Assembly: GCA_014529385.2 (NCBI GenBank)
Contig: CM043953.1
Coordinates: 64,675,372 to 64,739,371 of the forward strand
DNA from: Adiantum capillus-veneris
Lineage: Eukaryota; Streptophyta; Polypodiopsida; Polypodiales; Pteridaceae
DNA: 64,000 nt
Direction: 5' to 3'
Under the pieces are notes generated by a model. That model was not told the DNA's origin and ran no database searches. It saw only the letters and a list, made by a program, of their open reading frames with translations. Below are positions 12,108-23,910 of the stretch, piece after piece. Numbering within the stretch: position 1 is the first letter of the stretch; every line of letters starts with the position of its first letter. The position numbers and the translations under genes were made by a program.

Positions 12108-12297
12108 CAATGACCCTCGTGTTCGCTACCTCATGCAATTGTTAAATGTCGGCAAAAAGTCAAATAGGAGCTCTTGTCAGACCTATTTATAAATCTTTTT
12201 CATGATTTTATCTATAAGAATTTGACAGAGGTTTTGCCCTACTTCAACCTTAAAGAGATTAAAAAACCAAAATTCGCTTGCTAGCAGCACCATCTGC

Positions 12298-12372
12298 CAT
12301 CGTTTTTGGACCAGAGTAGCCCCAACATTTTTGGATCAAATCAGCCCCAACGTTTTGGTCCAAATTGACCGA
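12298..12372. repeat. short tandem repeat, CCCCAACGTTTTTGG type
   Basis: Two and a half copies of a unit of roughly 25-30 bp (CGTTTTTGGACCAGAGTAGC, ATTTTTGGATCAAATCAGC, TTTTGGTCCAAATTGACC) follow each other. A similar CTAGCGTTTTTAG word recurs at 6017 and 12,417. Confidence 0.5.
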
Positions 12373-12867
12373 TGTTGATTTCATCCCTAGCGATTCCAGA
12401 TTCAGCAGATCATCCCTAGCGTTTTTAGATTCCAGGCCTTCCCTCGTTGGAACCAGCTTGAATTTGCACTCGCTAGCATTTTTGTTGCAGTCTAGTACTT
12501 TGGCCATTCATCAAGCCTCTCCTTGGCCATTCCCTCATCCCATCAAGAGCTCCCATTGTTGTCCATCATCGGCATTGTCAAGATTTTCATTTTTAGCCCT
12601 TCATTCCTCTCACATTGGGAGTGCAATTCAGTGTCAAATCTAGCCTGTGCAATCCCACATCAAGGAGGATCCAAAGGTGCATCAAATCATCCCCAAAGAT
12701 GCCTCATCTTGAGAAGTTACTACGACGACATTCCCCATTTGATTCAATAGAGTTTTCACTTAAGGTATTGCATGTGTGTACATTCCATTTACGCAATTTA
12801 AAGAAAATACCACATCCGCAACGGTGTGGGGGCCCCTTGAGATGGTTGGTTGGGACCCCATCGAGTG

Positions 12868-12871
<4 letters not shown>

Positions 12872-12936
<65 letters not shown>
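12872..12936. repeat. (CT)n then (ATCT)n microsatellite
   Basis: About 49 bp of CT repeat (12,872-12,920) followed by ATCT repeats to 12,936. The Ser-Leu open frames over it are not genes. Confidence 0.95.
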
Positions 12937-12937
<1 letters not shown>

Positions 12938-13091
12938 CTGCTCTCTCTCATTCCCTCTCTTCAAGGAAAAGTAAAAGGAACCATCAATCAAGTTAAAGCA
13001 ATCACGGGAAAGAAGTAAAAGATTTGTGGAAGAGTGGAAGCTAGACCTTCATCATTTTAATGCCGCTGCACCTCACAACTTAGCATGCATT

Positions 13092-13320
13092 TGTCGCAAT
13101 GTTCACTTAACCATTAGAGGAATTAGTTTCACTCTGATTAATGGATGTGATACCTTGAGACATAAATGGTTTATAAAGTACAATCTTCAAGTTGATTGAA
13201 GACTAACATGTATTTTTGTTTGGAAATATTTTCCTCAACTCATAGTGATTTGCTGAGCTTTCTTGAAGACACATAAATATTTACTCCATTATGTTGTTTT
13301 GACAAACATTGGACCACGAG
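13092..13320 (+). repeat. diverged duplicate, copy B
   Basis: Direct, diverged partner of 11,872-12,107. It holds the same ordered words and ends in the same TGTTGTTTTGACAAACATTGGA region. Confidence 0.7.
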
Positions 13321-13385
13321 ATAAAGGATCTCAATTTTCCATCAATTTTTCAAGAGTACACTCATGTGCAATCCTTAGTATTAAG

Positions 13386-13675
13386 AGGGTTCAAGTGGTA
13401 AGTCAATCTAGAGTAGTTTTAGTGCCTATTTGGCAGCCATGTAAATTAAATTTGAAGGGGTTTTATCGTTCCTATCTCTTGCCCTACACTTTGCCACTTT
13501 GCAATTACGACAGACATTGGATCACAAGAAGGGTCTTTCTGTTAGGAGCAATCTATAAGTGTTGATACCGTTCGAGTGCTAAGTCAATCTCAAGTAGTTT
13601 TAATGCCTGTTTGACAAGTAGGTAAATTAAATTCTAAGCGGTTTGATCATTCCTATCTCTCGCCCTGCACTTTTA
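13386..13675 (+). repeat. diverged tandem pair of about 110 bp
   Basis: 13,386-13,495 and 13,569-13,675 share GTAAGTCAATCT or CTAAGTCAATCT, AGTAGTTTTA, TGCCT, GTAAATTAAAT, TTCCTATCTCT, GCCCT and CACTTT in the same order. About 75 bp separates them. Confidence 0.65.
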
Positions 13676-13809
13676 CTTGGTTGTGCATTCAAAACCCCAC
13701 TTACATAGTGTTTGTGTGGATCACAGGTACAAGTCCGAGTCAGATACTCATTGGAAATATTTGGGAGCTTAACAAAGACAATGCGTGAGTCCGGATCACA
13801 TATGTATTT

Positions 13810-13810
<1 letters not shown>

Positions 13811-13847
<37 letters not shown>
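13811..13847. repeat. 37-bp poly-C homopolymer
   Basis: An unbroken run of 37 C (G on the other strand), followed by TCTCCCCC. The exact length is the part of this window most likely to be wrong because of sequencing error. Confidence 0.9.
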
Positions 13848-13849
<2 letters not shown>

Positions 13850-14429
13850 TCCCCCACTCACATATAACCTAGACAAGTGCAAGGTATAGACTCATGGTAT
13901 TCATCCACAAGGCAATATAACCATCAGCTCCATTATCCATAAAATTGACCAAAGACTACAAAACCCCATTAACATCATGAGTTCCCAATAGTAGGTGTAG
14001 AAGTAAGTATTAGTATACGCACCCCCCATACACACACACACGCACACGAACGTACATAAATACAAAGAATTGCATACTAAGTTTTTGTCATGGCCTGTGT
14101 CATATGGAGCACTTTTTTTTCTCACATCAAGTCTAACAAACTTCCATCATTTGAACAAACTTAATTAGATGAGATTGTACAATTGAGGACTAAAATTATC
14201 ACCATAAATAAGTTTCTACACACTAATTTTTATCTTTCATTCTATGAATAACTATTACAGTCTAAAAGGAAATCCGATAAAACTAGTATAGCAATGCAAC
14301 AAAAATCTGTGATACCTAGGTGCTAATGGGAGTGCCTCACTGGCAATGGAGGAGAGTACATCTCTACTGTGTTCAAGGATGCCTATAGCAAAAGAGGCAT
14401 TAGAAGAAAATTTACTACATTGTACATAC

Positions 14430-16530
14430 TTTCTCAGAATGACATTGTTGAGCGTATGAACATAACAATCCAATAGAGAGTCACAACCATATTGTCTATG
14501 GTAAACTTGCCTCAAGAGTTTTGGGGAGAGGCTATTACGATATCAGTCTACATCATCAATCACTCACACAGTATGCCATTGAACTATAAGATTCTTTGAG
14601 GGATGTGGGTTGGCAAGAGGCCAAACTATGATAAAAAACTTATATTTGGGTGTGAGACATTCTCACATGTCCCTGAAGATCTACGTAAGAAACTAGACCC
14701 AAAATCACACAAATGCATCTTCATTTGATATGGTGCAAATGGAGAGATGGGCTATTGTCTCTAGCACCTGGAATCTAGAAAAATCATTTGTAGCTCACAA
14801 GTTATCTTCAATGAGTCAAAGAGGTTGAGTATTGCAAGGTCAATTTGGGGATGTAGCCTAAACTGAAATCAAACAAATAGCTCAGTCTACTAGTGATATT
14901 TCTACCACTAGCAGTGCTCCAGAGCGAGCAGAGTTGAGAAATCAAAGAATGAGGAGATATATGCGAGTCTTTCATGCCCCTACACATTTTTAGCTAGGGT
15001 TAGAACTGTGAAGACCCTACCTGCTAACTAGAGGCTATTCAGATGGAAGATAGCAAGAAGTGGGAGCAAGAAATGCACTCAAAGTATAACTTGATTATGG
15101 AAATGAGACTTGGAAACTGATATACTTGCCAAAGGACAAAAAAAAATTGCCTTGCAAATGGATGTATAAGAAGAAATACATGGCAAAAGATCCTGAGTTT
15201 AAGTATAAGGCTAAATTGGTTGCTAAAGGATTCAAGCAAAAAAAGGCATGGACTTTGATGATATTTTTTCTCCGATAGTCAAGACGACTACATTGCATCT
15301 TCTGCATGGATTAGTAGCCACTAACGACTTGGAACTTGTCTAGATGGATGTGGATGGCTTTTCTTCATGGGATCTAGAAGAAGACGTCTACATGAAACAA
15401 CGAGAGGGTTTTGAAGTTGAACCTGAAAAGCCTACGAGGACAAAACTAGTGTGTAGACTTTATAAGGATTGTATGGCCTAAAACAAGGCGTACCAAAAAT
15501 TTAATAAATACATGTTGTCCCATGGTTATATATTGAACCAAGAAGATCACTGATGACTGTATACCTAGAAGATGAACACTGGATGAATGCTGGTTCAGTT
15601 ATTATCTTAATACTTTATGTCAATGATATTCTTATTGCTGGGAAGTCTAAAGGAGGTTCCATTTTGAAGAAGTCACCTCGCACGTACTTTTCTATGAAGG
15701 ATTTGGGAGATGCAAATTACTTTCTTAGTATGCGTATCAAGAGGGATAGAAAACATGAAATACTGGAGTTATCTTAGGAAATGTATATCCCGAAGGTCTT
15801 GCAACATTTTAATATGCAGAGGGGAAAGTTACATTGAGTACCCCAATGTAGACATATGAAAAAACTTAGCAAGAATGATGCTCCTAACTATGATGCTCAG
15901 AAAGGAAAAATGGAAAAGGTGCCATGTTCTTTAGAAGTAGGCACTCTAATGTACGTCATACTAGACACTAGACCAAACACTACATTTGTAGTGGAAGTGA
16001 TTAGTAGATTTATGGAAAATCCTAGTAGGAAGCACTGGGAAGTATTGAGGCATATTTTGAGATACCTTAAGGTTACAACAAGCAAGTACTTACGCTTTGG
16101 GAGCAGTGATGCATCCATAGTGGGGTACACGAATGCAGACTATGCGAGTTTTGTGGATAGTCATCAATCCACATATGACTATGTGTTCCTATCTGCAGGA
16201 GTAGCCATCTCATGGAGATCACGTCTCTAGGATTGCACTTCGTCTTCCATCACAGAGACATAGTATGTTGTGGTTTTTGGTGCTAGCAAGGAAGCTATAT
16301 GGTTATTTCATCTAGTGGGAGACCTTAGCATTTACTAGACTCCAATGTTGCAATGTGGTAGTTAGAGTGCTATTGCATTAGCGAAGAGCCCCATGTCTCA
16401 CTCCAAGTCAAAACACAAAGATGTCCAATATTACGTGATATGGGACATATTGGCTAACAAGCACATCGAGATAGTCAAGGTTCATACGGATGACAACCTT
16501 GTAGATGCTCTCACAAAGAGCTAGCATCAT
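14430..16530 (+). pseudogene. Ty1/copia pol remnant (INT, RT, RNase H)
   Basis: Reading order is integrase C-terminal part, RT, RNase H, as in copia Pol. The integrase piece starts near 14,436 with NDIVERMN (family form NGVAERMN) and continues to DPKSHKCIF (about 14,700). RT is visible from LVAKGFKQK (about 15,220) through the active-site box near 15,620. There the family YVDD reads YVND, replacing a catalytic Asp. RNase H spans about 15,940-16,500. Its GYTDADYAG motif reads GYTNADYAS, and it ends HTDDNLVDALTKS before a TAG. Stops and frameshifts are frequent (for example 14,496, 15,343, 15,480, 15,836, 16,228). Copia pol normally supplies integration and reverse transcription; this copy cannot. 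Gag and protease were not found upstream. Confidence 0.88.
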
Positions 16531-16639
16531 AGTAGTTTTCACATTTCATTGAGATGATGGGTGTAGGGTGAATCCATTGGAATGATTCACAGTTGTACAT
16601 GTTGTACATACATAGGCCACTTGGACCACGTTGGCCTTC

Positions 16640-16900
16640 AAGTGGGAGATTGTTGAGCAATTGGTTGGACACCCATTACTAGCCTTATTTTTTTATGGTC
16701 AATAGAATAAGGAAGTGAGTGACCATATCACGCTCTCCCTCTCCCTTGCACACACGCACTCACGAATTGCTTCCGCTCTCGCTCTCGCTCCCATTTCACA
16801 TTGGGTAGAGTGACTTCTTTACTTTCAGACTTACAATGAGCACTTAATTGGCTACCAATCTTAAAGTATGAGTTTCTACACTCATGCTTTCTTAAAGGTA
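16640..16900 (+). repeat. copia polypurine tract and probable 3' LTR start
   Basis: AAGTGGGAGAT ending at 16,650 is the usual copia polypurine tract, and TGTTGAGCAATTGG beginning at 16,651 is a typical LTR start. It follows the RNase H remnant by about 110 bp on the same strand. I could not find the second LTR upstream, so the distal end of this LTR is unknown and the coordinate given is nominal. Confidence 0.6.
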
Positions 16901-17689
16901 ATTCATTGTTCTCTTTACTTTATTCCTCCCTTAAGAACTTTATAGGTTCTCATATAAAACTTCTTGTTAGGTGTAACAACCTCTTTGATTTCACTTTTAC
17001 CTTTGTGCTGGAAGCTGAGCACTAAAATGTATACAAAATGCTCCTCAAGTGCTCTCAAATGAAACCATGCATCCCATACTGTACAATGTCATTCAAGGTC
17101 ACTTTATTTGACAAAGTCTTTTAAGGATCATAGAGTGTATTCAATGAGACTAGCATCCAAATTGTAAACATGCTTGGTAATATTTATGTGTGATGTTCTC
17201 CTTTTTTCATTTTTTGGTCGTTTGTACTGAATTAGGGACTGAATCGTCTATGGGTGACAACTTGAATGCCTCCATCATCTGAGTGTTAAAAATTGAGGGG
17301 CTAACTAAGATGGGTGACTATCCCATTTGTCTCCTACATGTGAGTCTATTTAGGGAGTAAGGTGGCCATGTACAAACCACCTTTGACCAAATACCTTTAT
17401 ACTTTAAGTATCCATGCTACCTTTCGATTGTTACAAAACTGCTTTTAATAGTCTCAATAGTCGTTTAGCTCTAACATCTTTATCAAGGGTCAATTTATAG
17501 ACCTTCTCTTTCTTCCCATAGTTTAGAGAGTTAGTTACAAATAACCTTATAATTTTTATGGTAACAACATACATTGCTAATATACTCCTCACTAGGAATT
17601 TTAAATGCCTACTTCATTGGTAATAAAGGATGTAGGTGTGATTGTGCAATGCATAATTGCAGGAAGGGGAAGAGGAAGAAATGACAATT
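16901..17689. other. no gene seen
   Basis: AT-rich sequence without coding character. It may be the rest of the copia 3' LTR and decayed flank. Confidence 0.4.
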
Positions 17690-17765
17690 GCAACTAACAT
17701 GTACCTATAACTTGTAGGACCAATCAACTAACTACCTATACCATGTAGGACCATACACAAATCTC

Positions 17766-17925
17766 ACTCCTAGAAGAGTGGATACAAGAACACTAATCTA
17801 TGTCCAAAACTGGTCAAACCTGTCAAGAGTGAGAGTGAGTGTTCTTGTATCCACTCCTAGAAGAGTGGATACAAGAACACTAATCTATGTCCAAAATCGG
17901 TCAAACCTATCAAGAGTGAGAGTCA
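17766..17925. repeat. direct duplication around a perfect palindrome
   Basis: A unit of about 73 bp (17,766-17,838) recurs at 17,853-17,925 with very few differences. Between and overlapping them lies an inverted copy, giving arms 17,838-17,856 and 17,863-17,881 that pair perfectly over 19 bp around a 6-base loop, CTAGAA. The direct-inverted-direct order is typical of replication template switching. Confidence 0.85.
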
Positions 17926-19630
17926 AAACTCAATCACTATCAAAGTGCCACTAAAGCATCACAGATTAGTGAAAACGTAGAAAGCATGGTGGGGAAAACG
18001 AATAGAGTTTCCTTTGAATTTGAGCAAAATCTCAAAAATCTCACCAAAACCACATAGACCATAAACACACACTCAGTGTCTTAGTAGCAAAACCACACAC
18101 GGTATACGTAAACCACATATGATTTACATGAAGTACCAAAAGCATGGCAATCTTGCTCATTCTTGAACAAGAGAATCTATCAACAACTGCACATGTCCAA
18201 ACCCCCTGTAAACATGTGAATTTTCCATGTGCAAGCTACAACTAGCTCACTCAGTATCTGCATATGGATACATAGAAAACAAAACCACACAAAATTGTGT
18301 TAGAGAACTCTGTGAAGTGACCACACGGTCACACATGAGCACATAACTTGTGCATCATTATCCACACAAAATCTGTGATCAAAATATCTTGATCACAATA
18401 TCCGTCGATAAAAAATGCATAAACAAGTAATCAACATACTATTGCATCGATTGAAAAGAGAATCATCCAAAATTAGACACATAAAAGTGTGTGATCAACC
18501 AGTTATAACCACATATCAACATACATAACTTTCGAGTTTTCATGTGGGGATCATGATGTACCTACCTTTGTCCGCGGGAGTGTGGGGTACTCACCGGATT
18601 ATCTACTCCAAAATGGTCCGTTGGAGCCATATGTGTCATCTATGTGTGTATCAAAGGAGAAATACAAAACCATAGAAGCCAAAATCGATGTCGAGGGGGT
18701 CGTCGAGGAGACTACATCGGAGTCGAGCCACTCCATATGCGAGCTAGAGGAGAGTCGATGCCTCTCTCTCTCTCTCTCTTTCTATCTCATGCAATGTTGA
18801 GGCCGGGATGTCAAGGAGATTCCGTCAGAGTAAAAGCGCCTTGAATGAGATGGCGAGGCTATGTTGGAGGAAAGAAATCGATGGCAAGGCTATGCTAGAG
18901 GAGAGCTAGACCGCTCTCGCTATGTCAAAGCATGGAAAAAGATGACGATGCCATCTTCCACCGCCGGACGGAAGCTTGCTAGTAGCAAGCTTTCCAAGAA
19001 GCCAAAAGTTGAAGCTATGCCACTGCTTTCTCTTACTCTCATTGTCTACTTGTGCAGCGGTAGGAAGCCGAACATTGATGTCAAAGCTCTGAATGCCAAG
19101 AAGCACAAAAGAAGCTAGAAAATCCGATTTCGATGGCCAAATGTCAAAAATCGGAGTTGCCGATCTGACAGAGTGGGATCAGCGATGTTGGAACGCAGTT
19201 GAGAGAATGTGTGTGTGTATCCAAAATAACAGAACCACCTGTATTCACTCTCTGTCTTTTTATTTATACCGGTGTTGAATAAAATCAAAATCAAACAAGG
19301 TGAGGTGTCACGAAGGCCTGCTAAGTTATAGGGAGATGATGGAGAGTAAGTTAAAAATACGTGCCTACAATCACATGGAATTTTTATTGTGTTTTAATAT
19401 AAAATTGTATTATCTATTATACATATATAATCACAAATGGTTTGTATATTATGAAGGGCCCCACTTAAATAATGTGAAACGTGTACATTGCATATCAACA
19501 TTTTGCAACAAAATAAAATGGAAAGGAAGTAAAATTAAAAAAAGATAAATTTAATAAATCTAAAAAATAATAAAATAAATTAGTTAAATAAATATATATG
19601 AAGTTCAAGGACCCTTTATCAATCCTTTAC
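17926..19630. other. no recognised gene; short open frames at 18.6-19.1 kb
   Basis: Open frames at 18,582-18,800 and 18,861-19,118 on the plus strand look non-repetitive in part (basic, Lys/Arg rich) but show no motif, and a CT tract near 18,762-18,780 sits in one. The GC-richer block 18,560-19,290 ends in a TATTTATA/AATAAAATC stretch, which could be an LTR or gene-fragment end. I cannot assign it. Confidence 0.3.
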
Positions 19631-19633
19631 ATC

Positions 19634-19830
19634 ATGGGATCAAACTCCTATGAATACACTTTTCAATCCAAAAAGGTGAATGCAACTTTAAAAAAATAGC
19701 ATTTAAAAGACCATGATTTTGTTTCATTCAGAAGACTTTTAAGCCTCCTGGGGGACACTTCTCAAGCAATGAAAATTGAACGACCTTCACTCATAGCACT
19801 AAGACCTTTAGCATGCCAATAAGGTTAAAA
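19634..19830 (+). repeat. dispersed repeat family, copy 1
   Basis: Begins TTTACATCATGGGATCAAAC and ends TTTAGCATGCC. The same ordered words occur in direct orientation at 20,427-20,660 and in inverted orientation at 63,803-64,000. Non-coding, with an AT-rich flank. It looks like a terminal segment of a mobile repeat, family unknown. Confidence 0.8.
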
Positions 19831-20426
19831 GTGCCCATTGCACATTATTATTTGACAATAAAATAAAAAGACACATTGAAAAACTAAAACAAAAGAATAT
19901 GTTAATACCTTCATAAAACAAGATGAAAATTCTCTATGGCCTACATACGGCCTTAAGCTATTGACAAGAATTCCTAATAAAAAGCTTCTTTGAGAAAAAT
20001 AAAAAGTGACACTATTATTTTTAAACATGTAGTGTCACAATACATTATTTTGTTTTTTTGAAAAATAAGTGTAATGATGAACTATTTACATTACAATATA
20101 TTTCAAAGACATGAAAATTAGTTTGACACAAAACTCAATGCCCCTCTTTAAAGACATCGATACACAAATGTCAACACCCTCCCACAAGGGCTTAAAAAAA
20201 TAATTTAAAATTATCATTAGCTTGTCATGTGGCATTGATCGACAAGCTTTTTCCAATGGTTCAGATTTGCACCCAAAAATCCACCCTTCACTAAGGACTC
20301 CTTATGTAGTCCAAAAATTAGATTTACAAGCATAGAGAATACAATTTAATAAAATGAATCTTTTGTGAAGTCCTTAAATAAAAGGACTCTATATAAATCA
20401 AAATATTAAAAAATATTATTGAACCA

Positions 20427-20660
20427 ATACTTTACATCATGATCAAACTTCTATGAATACAATCTTTTACTCCTTTGTTGTCAAAAGTCTTTTTCAACAT
20501 GCTAAAAAAAAGAATACACCTTAGGGAAATAGCATTTGAAAGGACTTACTTCTTTCTTAACAAGACTTTTGAGGCTCTTTTGAAAGACACATGTCAACCA
20601 CTAAGAATTGAACTACCTTCACCCCTATGGATACTAAGGTCTTTAGCAGGTTAAATATGG
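20427..20660 (+). repeat. dispersed repeat family, copy 2
   Basis: More diverged copy of 19,634-19,830: TTTACATCATGATCAAAC, AATAGCATTTGAAAG, AAGACTTTTGAGGC, ATTGAACTACCTTCA and GGTCTTTAGCA. It lies 793 bp downstream in the same orientation. Confidence 0.7.
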
Positions 20661-21348
20661 TCAAAAGTTGTCAGAGCCAATGAAGAAGAAGGCCGTTTGG
20701 CAGAGAAGCACCCTCTTCTCCCCCTATTGTACATGCATTGCTCAAGGGCCTTTGCCCCCTTCTTCTCTTCTTTCCTGTAGCACTACATAAGCACATCTCT
20801 CTGCTAGTGCTACCTTGTTAAAAAATCCACCAGCGTTAATTCCCTCTTTTTGCTTGCTTTTGTAAGTCCGCCAAAACAATGCTTGATGGCTACCAACGTT
20901 GCTCCCAATTGGCTCTCAACACACTCCTCAAGGTAACTCACAAGTACTCCCTCTCTTTTGTGTTGTACAAATCTGCCCAATTGTCTTCAAGTCCTCAGAG
21001 TTGAAGAGAGAAAAAATTTGCACTGCTCTTTTTTGAGTCTGAAAACGTTGTCATGCCTACTACTTGTTGAAGCCTTTACAACTTTTGCAACGCAAAAAAT
21101 CTATGAGCTCCCAAGCTCAATCTATAGTCTACTCACACCAAAAAATCGACTGTGTAATTCTCCTGTTGCTTATGGTGACCCGCAACAACAAAAAAAATCT
21201 TAGATCTTAATTTTTTTCCTACTTTACTAAGGTACCTGAACCTTAGCATTCTCTTGAGTCTCGTGCACACGCCTAAGATGCTGAGATCTACTACCATAAC
21301 TCACGTGTGAAGTGTCATCGTGAAGCTCCTTGCCTTGTGAAGTCGTAC
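20661..21348. other. no gene seen
   Basis: CT-rich, AT-rich sequence with one 81-codon plus frame (20,958-21,203) that shows no motif. If the primer-site reading at 21,349 is right, this is the internal leader side of a minus-strand retroelement fragment. Confidence 0.35.
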
Positions 21349-21590
21349 CTCTGATACCAGCTGTGAGTGGGCAATGCATGCAGGCATGAGAACGAGAAGA
21401 GAAAGAAGACCACACTATGTGGGGTGGAGTAGAGTGGCAACCAGCCCTCACTCCTTATTCTTTTATATATATAAAGAATAAGTGAGTAGGTGAATGAAGT
21501 CAGTGGGAAGCAGACACTAAACGTCCATCCTCTGCCGCCTTTACCCCAACAATAGGGTGAAGGTATCTTTCCCATCCCTTAAAACTTGTT
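21349..21590 (-). mobile_element. primer site plus LTR-like fragment, minus orientation
   Basis: On the minus strand 21,359 down to 21,349 reads TGGTATCAGAG, a perfect 11-base match to the initiator-Met primer site of plant LTR elements. Two bases further, at 21,362, plus-strand sequence starts TGTGAGTGGGC, a suitable LTR end. The LTR would extend right from there; its far end and its partner were not found. Probably a truncated element. Confidence 0.5.
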
Positions 21591-22639
21591 ATGAGTCCTC
21601 TCAACCATAGCCATTGCCAATTTCAAGAAACTAGCCTTCATCCTTAAAGTACCAGCATAGATGCTCCTAGAATCTTGCTATATACACATGGTTCCACAAT
21701 GGCACATTATTGCATTCCTTTCAATGGGTTTCCTAACCCTCTTTGGTCATATATGCACAATTCAAACAAGTTGTACCCCTTTATTTGGATACTTATTTTT
21801 GTTGGTCACAGATAACTATCAACTAATGTGACCCCGTCTTTAAGGCCTCCGTTTTAAAAGGAAAAGATTCCAAATGTAGGAATGCCATTGATGAGCGTGT
21901 ATGAGTGCAAATGGGCTTCTCACCCCTTGACTTTCTTTCTCTTAGAGATTTTTTTTTTGGTGACACACATACATACTCTTTAATAATTTGTGTTAGGTGA
22001 GAGATAAATAAATAAATTCTCTCTTCATCTCCCTTTGAGAGAGAATAATGCAATATCTATTTCTCTCTCTTTGCATACTCTCTCTCTTTCTTTGTAGAGC
22101 AATGAGAGAGTAATCTCTTTCTTCTAAAGATTTCATTTCATTATCCTTGTAAAGTAACATATCTTACAAGCCATACCTCCCTCTCTCTAATACTTTCTCT
22201 ATCTATCTCTTTAAAGTAATGAGGGCTAATCTCTTGCAATGGAAGAGAGCCTACTTATTCCTAATTAGAAAGAGAGGAAACATGATTTTATCATAAACTA
22301 AGACTACTAAATCCCTTTCCCACTACTAAACAATGTTCAAAAAACCCTTAGGTTTGGTTTCATCCCTCATCTCAAATTTCTCACACGGACTTGACCGGAC
22401 ATAATCCATACTTGTTATGTGCCGGGCTACACTCTGTATGCCATATAGGCCTCCTCAAACCCCATGTGGACTCCACGACCTAGCTATGCACGAGTAGTGT
22501 GCACTAAGCACCCTATCCGTGTGTGCCATGCATGGTGTATGGTCCCGATGTTATGGATGACATGACAATATGCCCAATAGGGGTAGGGCCTAGAAGCTCT
22601 GGGTTGTTTCAGTGCATGAGAAGTGAGGATAGCTCTCTA
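21591..22639. other. no gene seen; CT-rich
   Basis: Several CT-rich blocks (22,020-22,220) and no coding frame. GC content rises around 22,380-22,560 without a recognisable motif. Confidence 0.4.
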
Positions 22640-23787
22640 GATGAAATCACCTACATTTGCATTTTGAAGGCATGATACTTTGCAAGACAATGATATGGGC
22701 CAAAATATTCATGATGATATTGTTAATTAATCAAGGGTTGTTTTAAAAAAAACATCATGCTTGGCATTACATGCCCGAAATCTCGTCTCTTGAAGTGCAT
22801 TGATTGCAATATATGGCCAACAAGGACAAGGCCAGAAAGATCTGGCCGACTATTTTCAAGGATGTGAAGCAAGGGCATTTCTCTTGATGTAATCACCTAT
22901 GCTTTGCATCTTGAAAGCGCATGGCACTATGTAGGGTAACAATGATATTGTTAGATAGGGGTTGTGTGCGTGGCACCTCCTTGATCAACATGTATGCTAG
23001 ATATGATGTGCTTGAGAAAGCACAAAAAGTGCTTGAGGAGATTTATGTCTGGAATGTCATCTCTTGGAGCAAATTGATTGCAGATATACTCAACACTTGT
23101 AGGGCCAGAAGGCTATGGGTTGTTTTCAACGAATGCATAGTGAGGGAATTTCTCCAAATGCAATCACATATGCGTGCAGCTTGAAGACATGTGGTACAAT
23201 GTAAAATGCCAATATGGGCAACATAATTCATGATGATATTGTTAGTCATCATGGGTTGTTGAAAAAAAACATCATTCTTGGCACTACATGCATGCCATAT
23301 GTGGTGTACTCTAAAAAGGCTGCACAAAAAGTTCTTGAGAAGCTATTTGTCCAGAATGTTAACTCTTAGAATGCATTATTTGCCGGATATGTCGAGCAGG
23401 AGTGGTGGGCCTAGGAAGATTTGGACTATTTTTAGTTGAAGCAACGTGAGGCATCTCTCCAAATTCAATCACCTATGCTTGCATCTTGAAGGCATGTGGG
23501 AATGGAAGACACTGAGATGGGAAAAAGAACTCATGATGATATTGTTACTGAGGGGCTATTGAAAAAAAAAGTTATACTTGGCACTGCCTTGGTTGACATG
23601 TATACCAAATGTGGCACGGCCAGGAAGCCCTTGGCTTTTTTGGATAGATGCGAAGCAAGGCATCTCTCCAGATGCAATCACCTATGTTTTTGTCTTGAAG
23701 CCATATGGCACTATGCAAGATGCTGATATGGGAAACAAAATTCATGATGATATTCTTAGTCAAGGGCTGCTGAAAAAAGAAGTTGTG
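22640..23787 (+). pseudogene. PPR repeat pseudogene, 5' part
   Basis: Degenerate pentatricopeptide repeats in all three plus frames. The word encoding HDDI (CATGATGATAT) recurs at 22,710, 23,229, 23,532 and 23,743, with a weaker copy near 22,945, and is followed by QGLL- or GLLKK-like residues. TSLINMYARY (22,980) and TALVDMYTKCG (23,587) are the helix-turn-helix signature words of plant-type PPR proteins. Such proteins bind organelle RNA base by base for editing or splicing. Frames change several times and stops are frequent, so this is not functional. The last stretch, from about 23,650, is open and runs into the inserted chromovirus at 23,788. The array resumes at 29,634 in the same frame once the 5-bp target duplication is discounted. 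Confidence 0.82.
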
Positions 23788-23910
23788 TGAAAGGGCGGTG
23801 GTAATGCGTGTGCTAGTCTCCACCCAACCGTGCTATCTTATAGCCTCCCCCTAACGTACACACTGTCCGGCTGTGCCGGTGGCCTTGCCCGTAGGAACCA
23901 TGTCCTTACA
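23788..23910 (-). repeat. 3' LTR of the chromovirus
   Basis: 123 bp, same length as its partner, with six substitutions and no indel. It is preceded in element orientation by the purine tract AAGGGGGGATAA. The pol reading frame runs through the tract and ends inside the LTR at 23,838. Confidence 0.95.

Noticed and set aside
22640-23787. A working PPR gene
   Set aside because: Frame changes and stops inside every repeat, no start, and an inserted retroelement.
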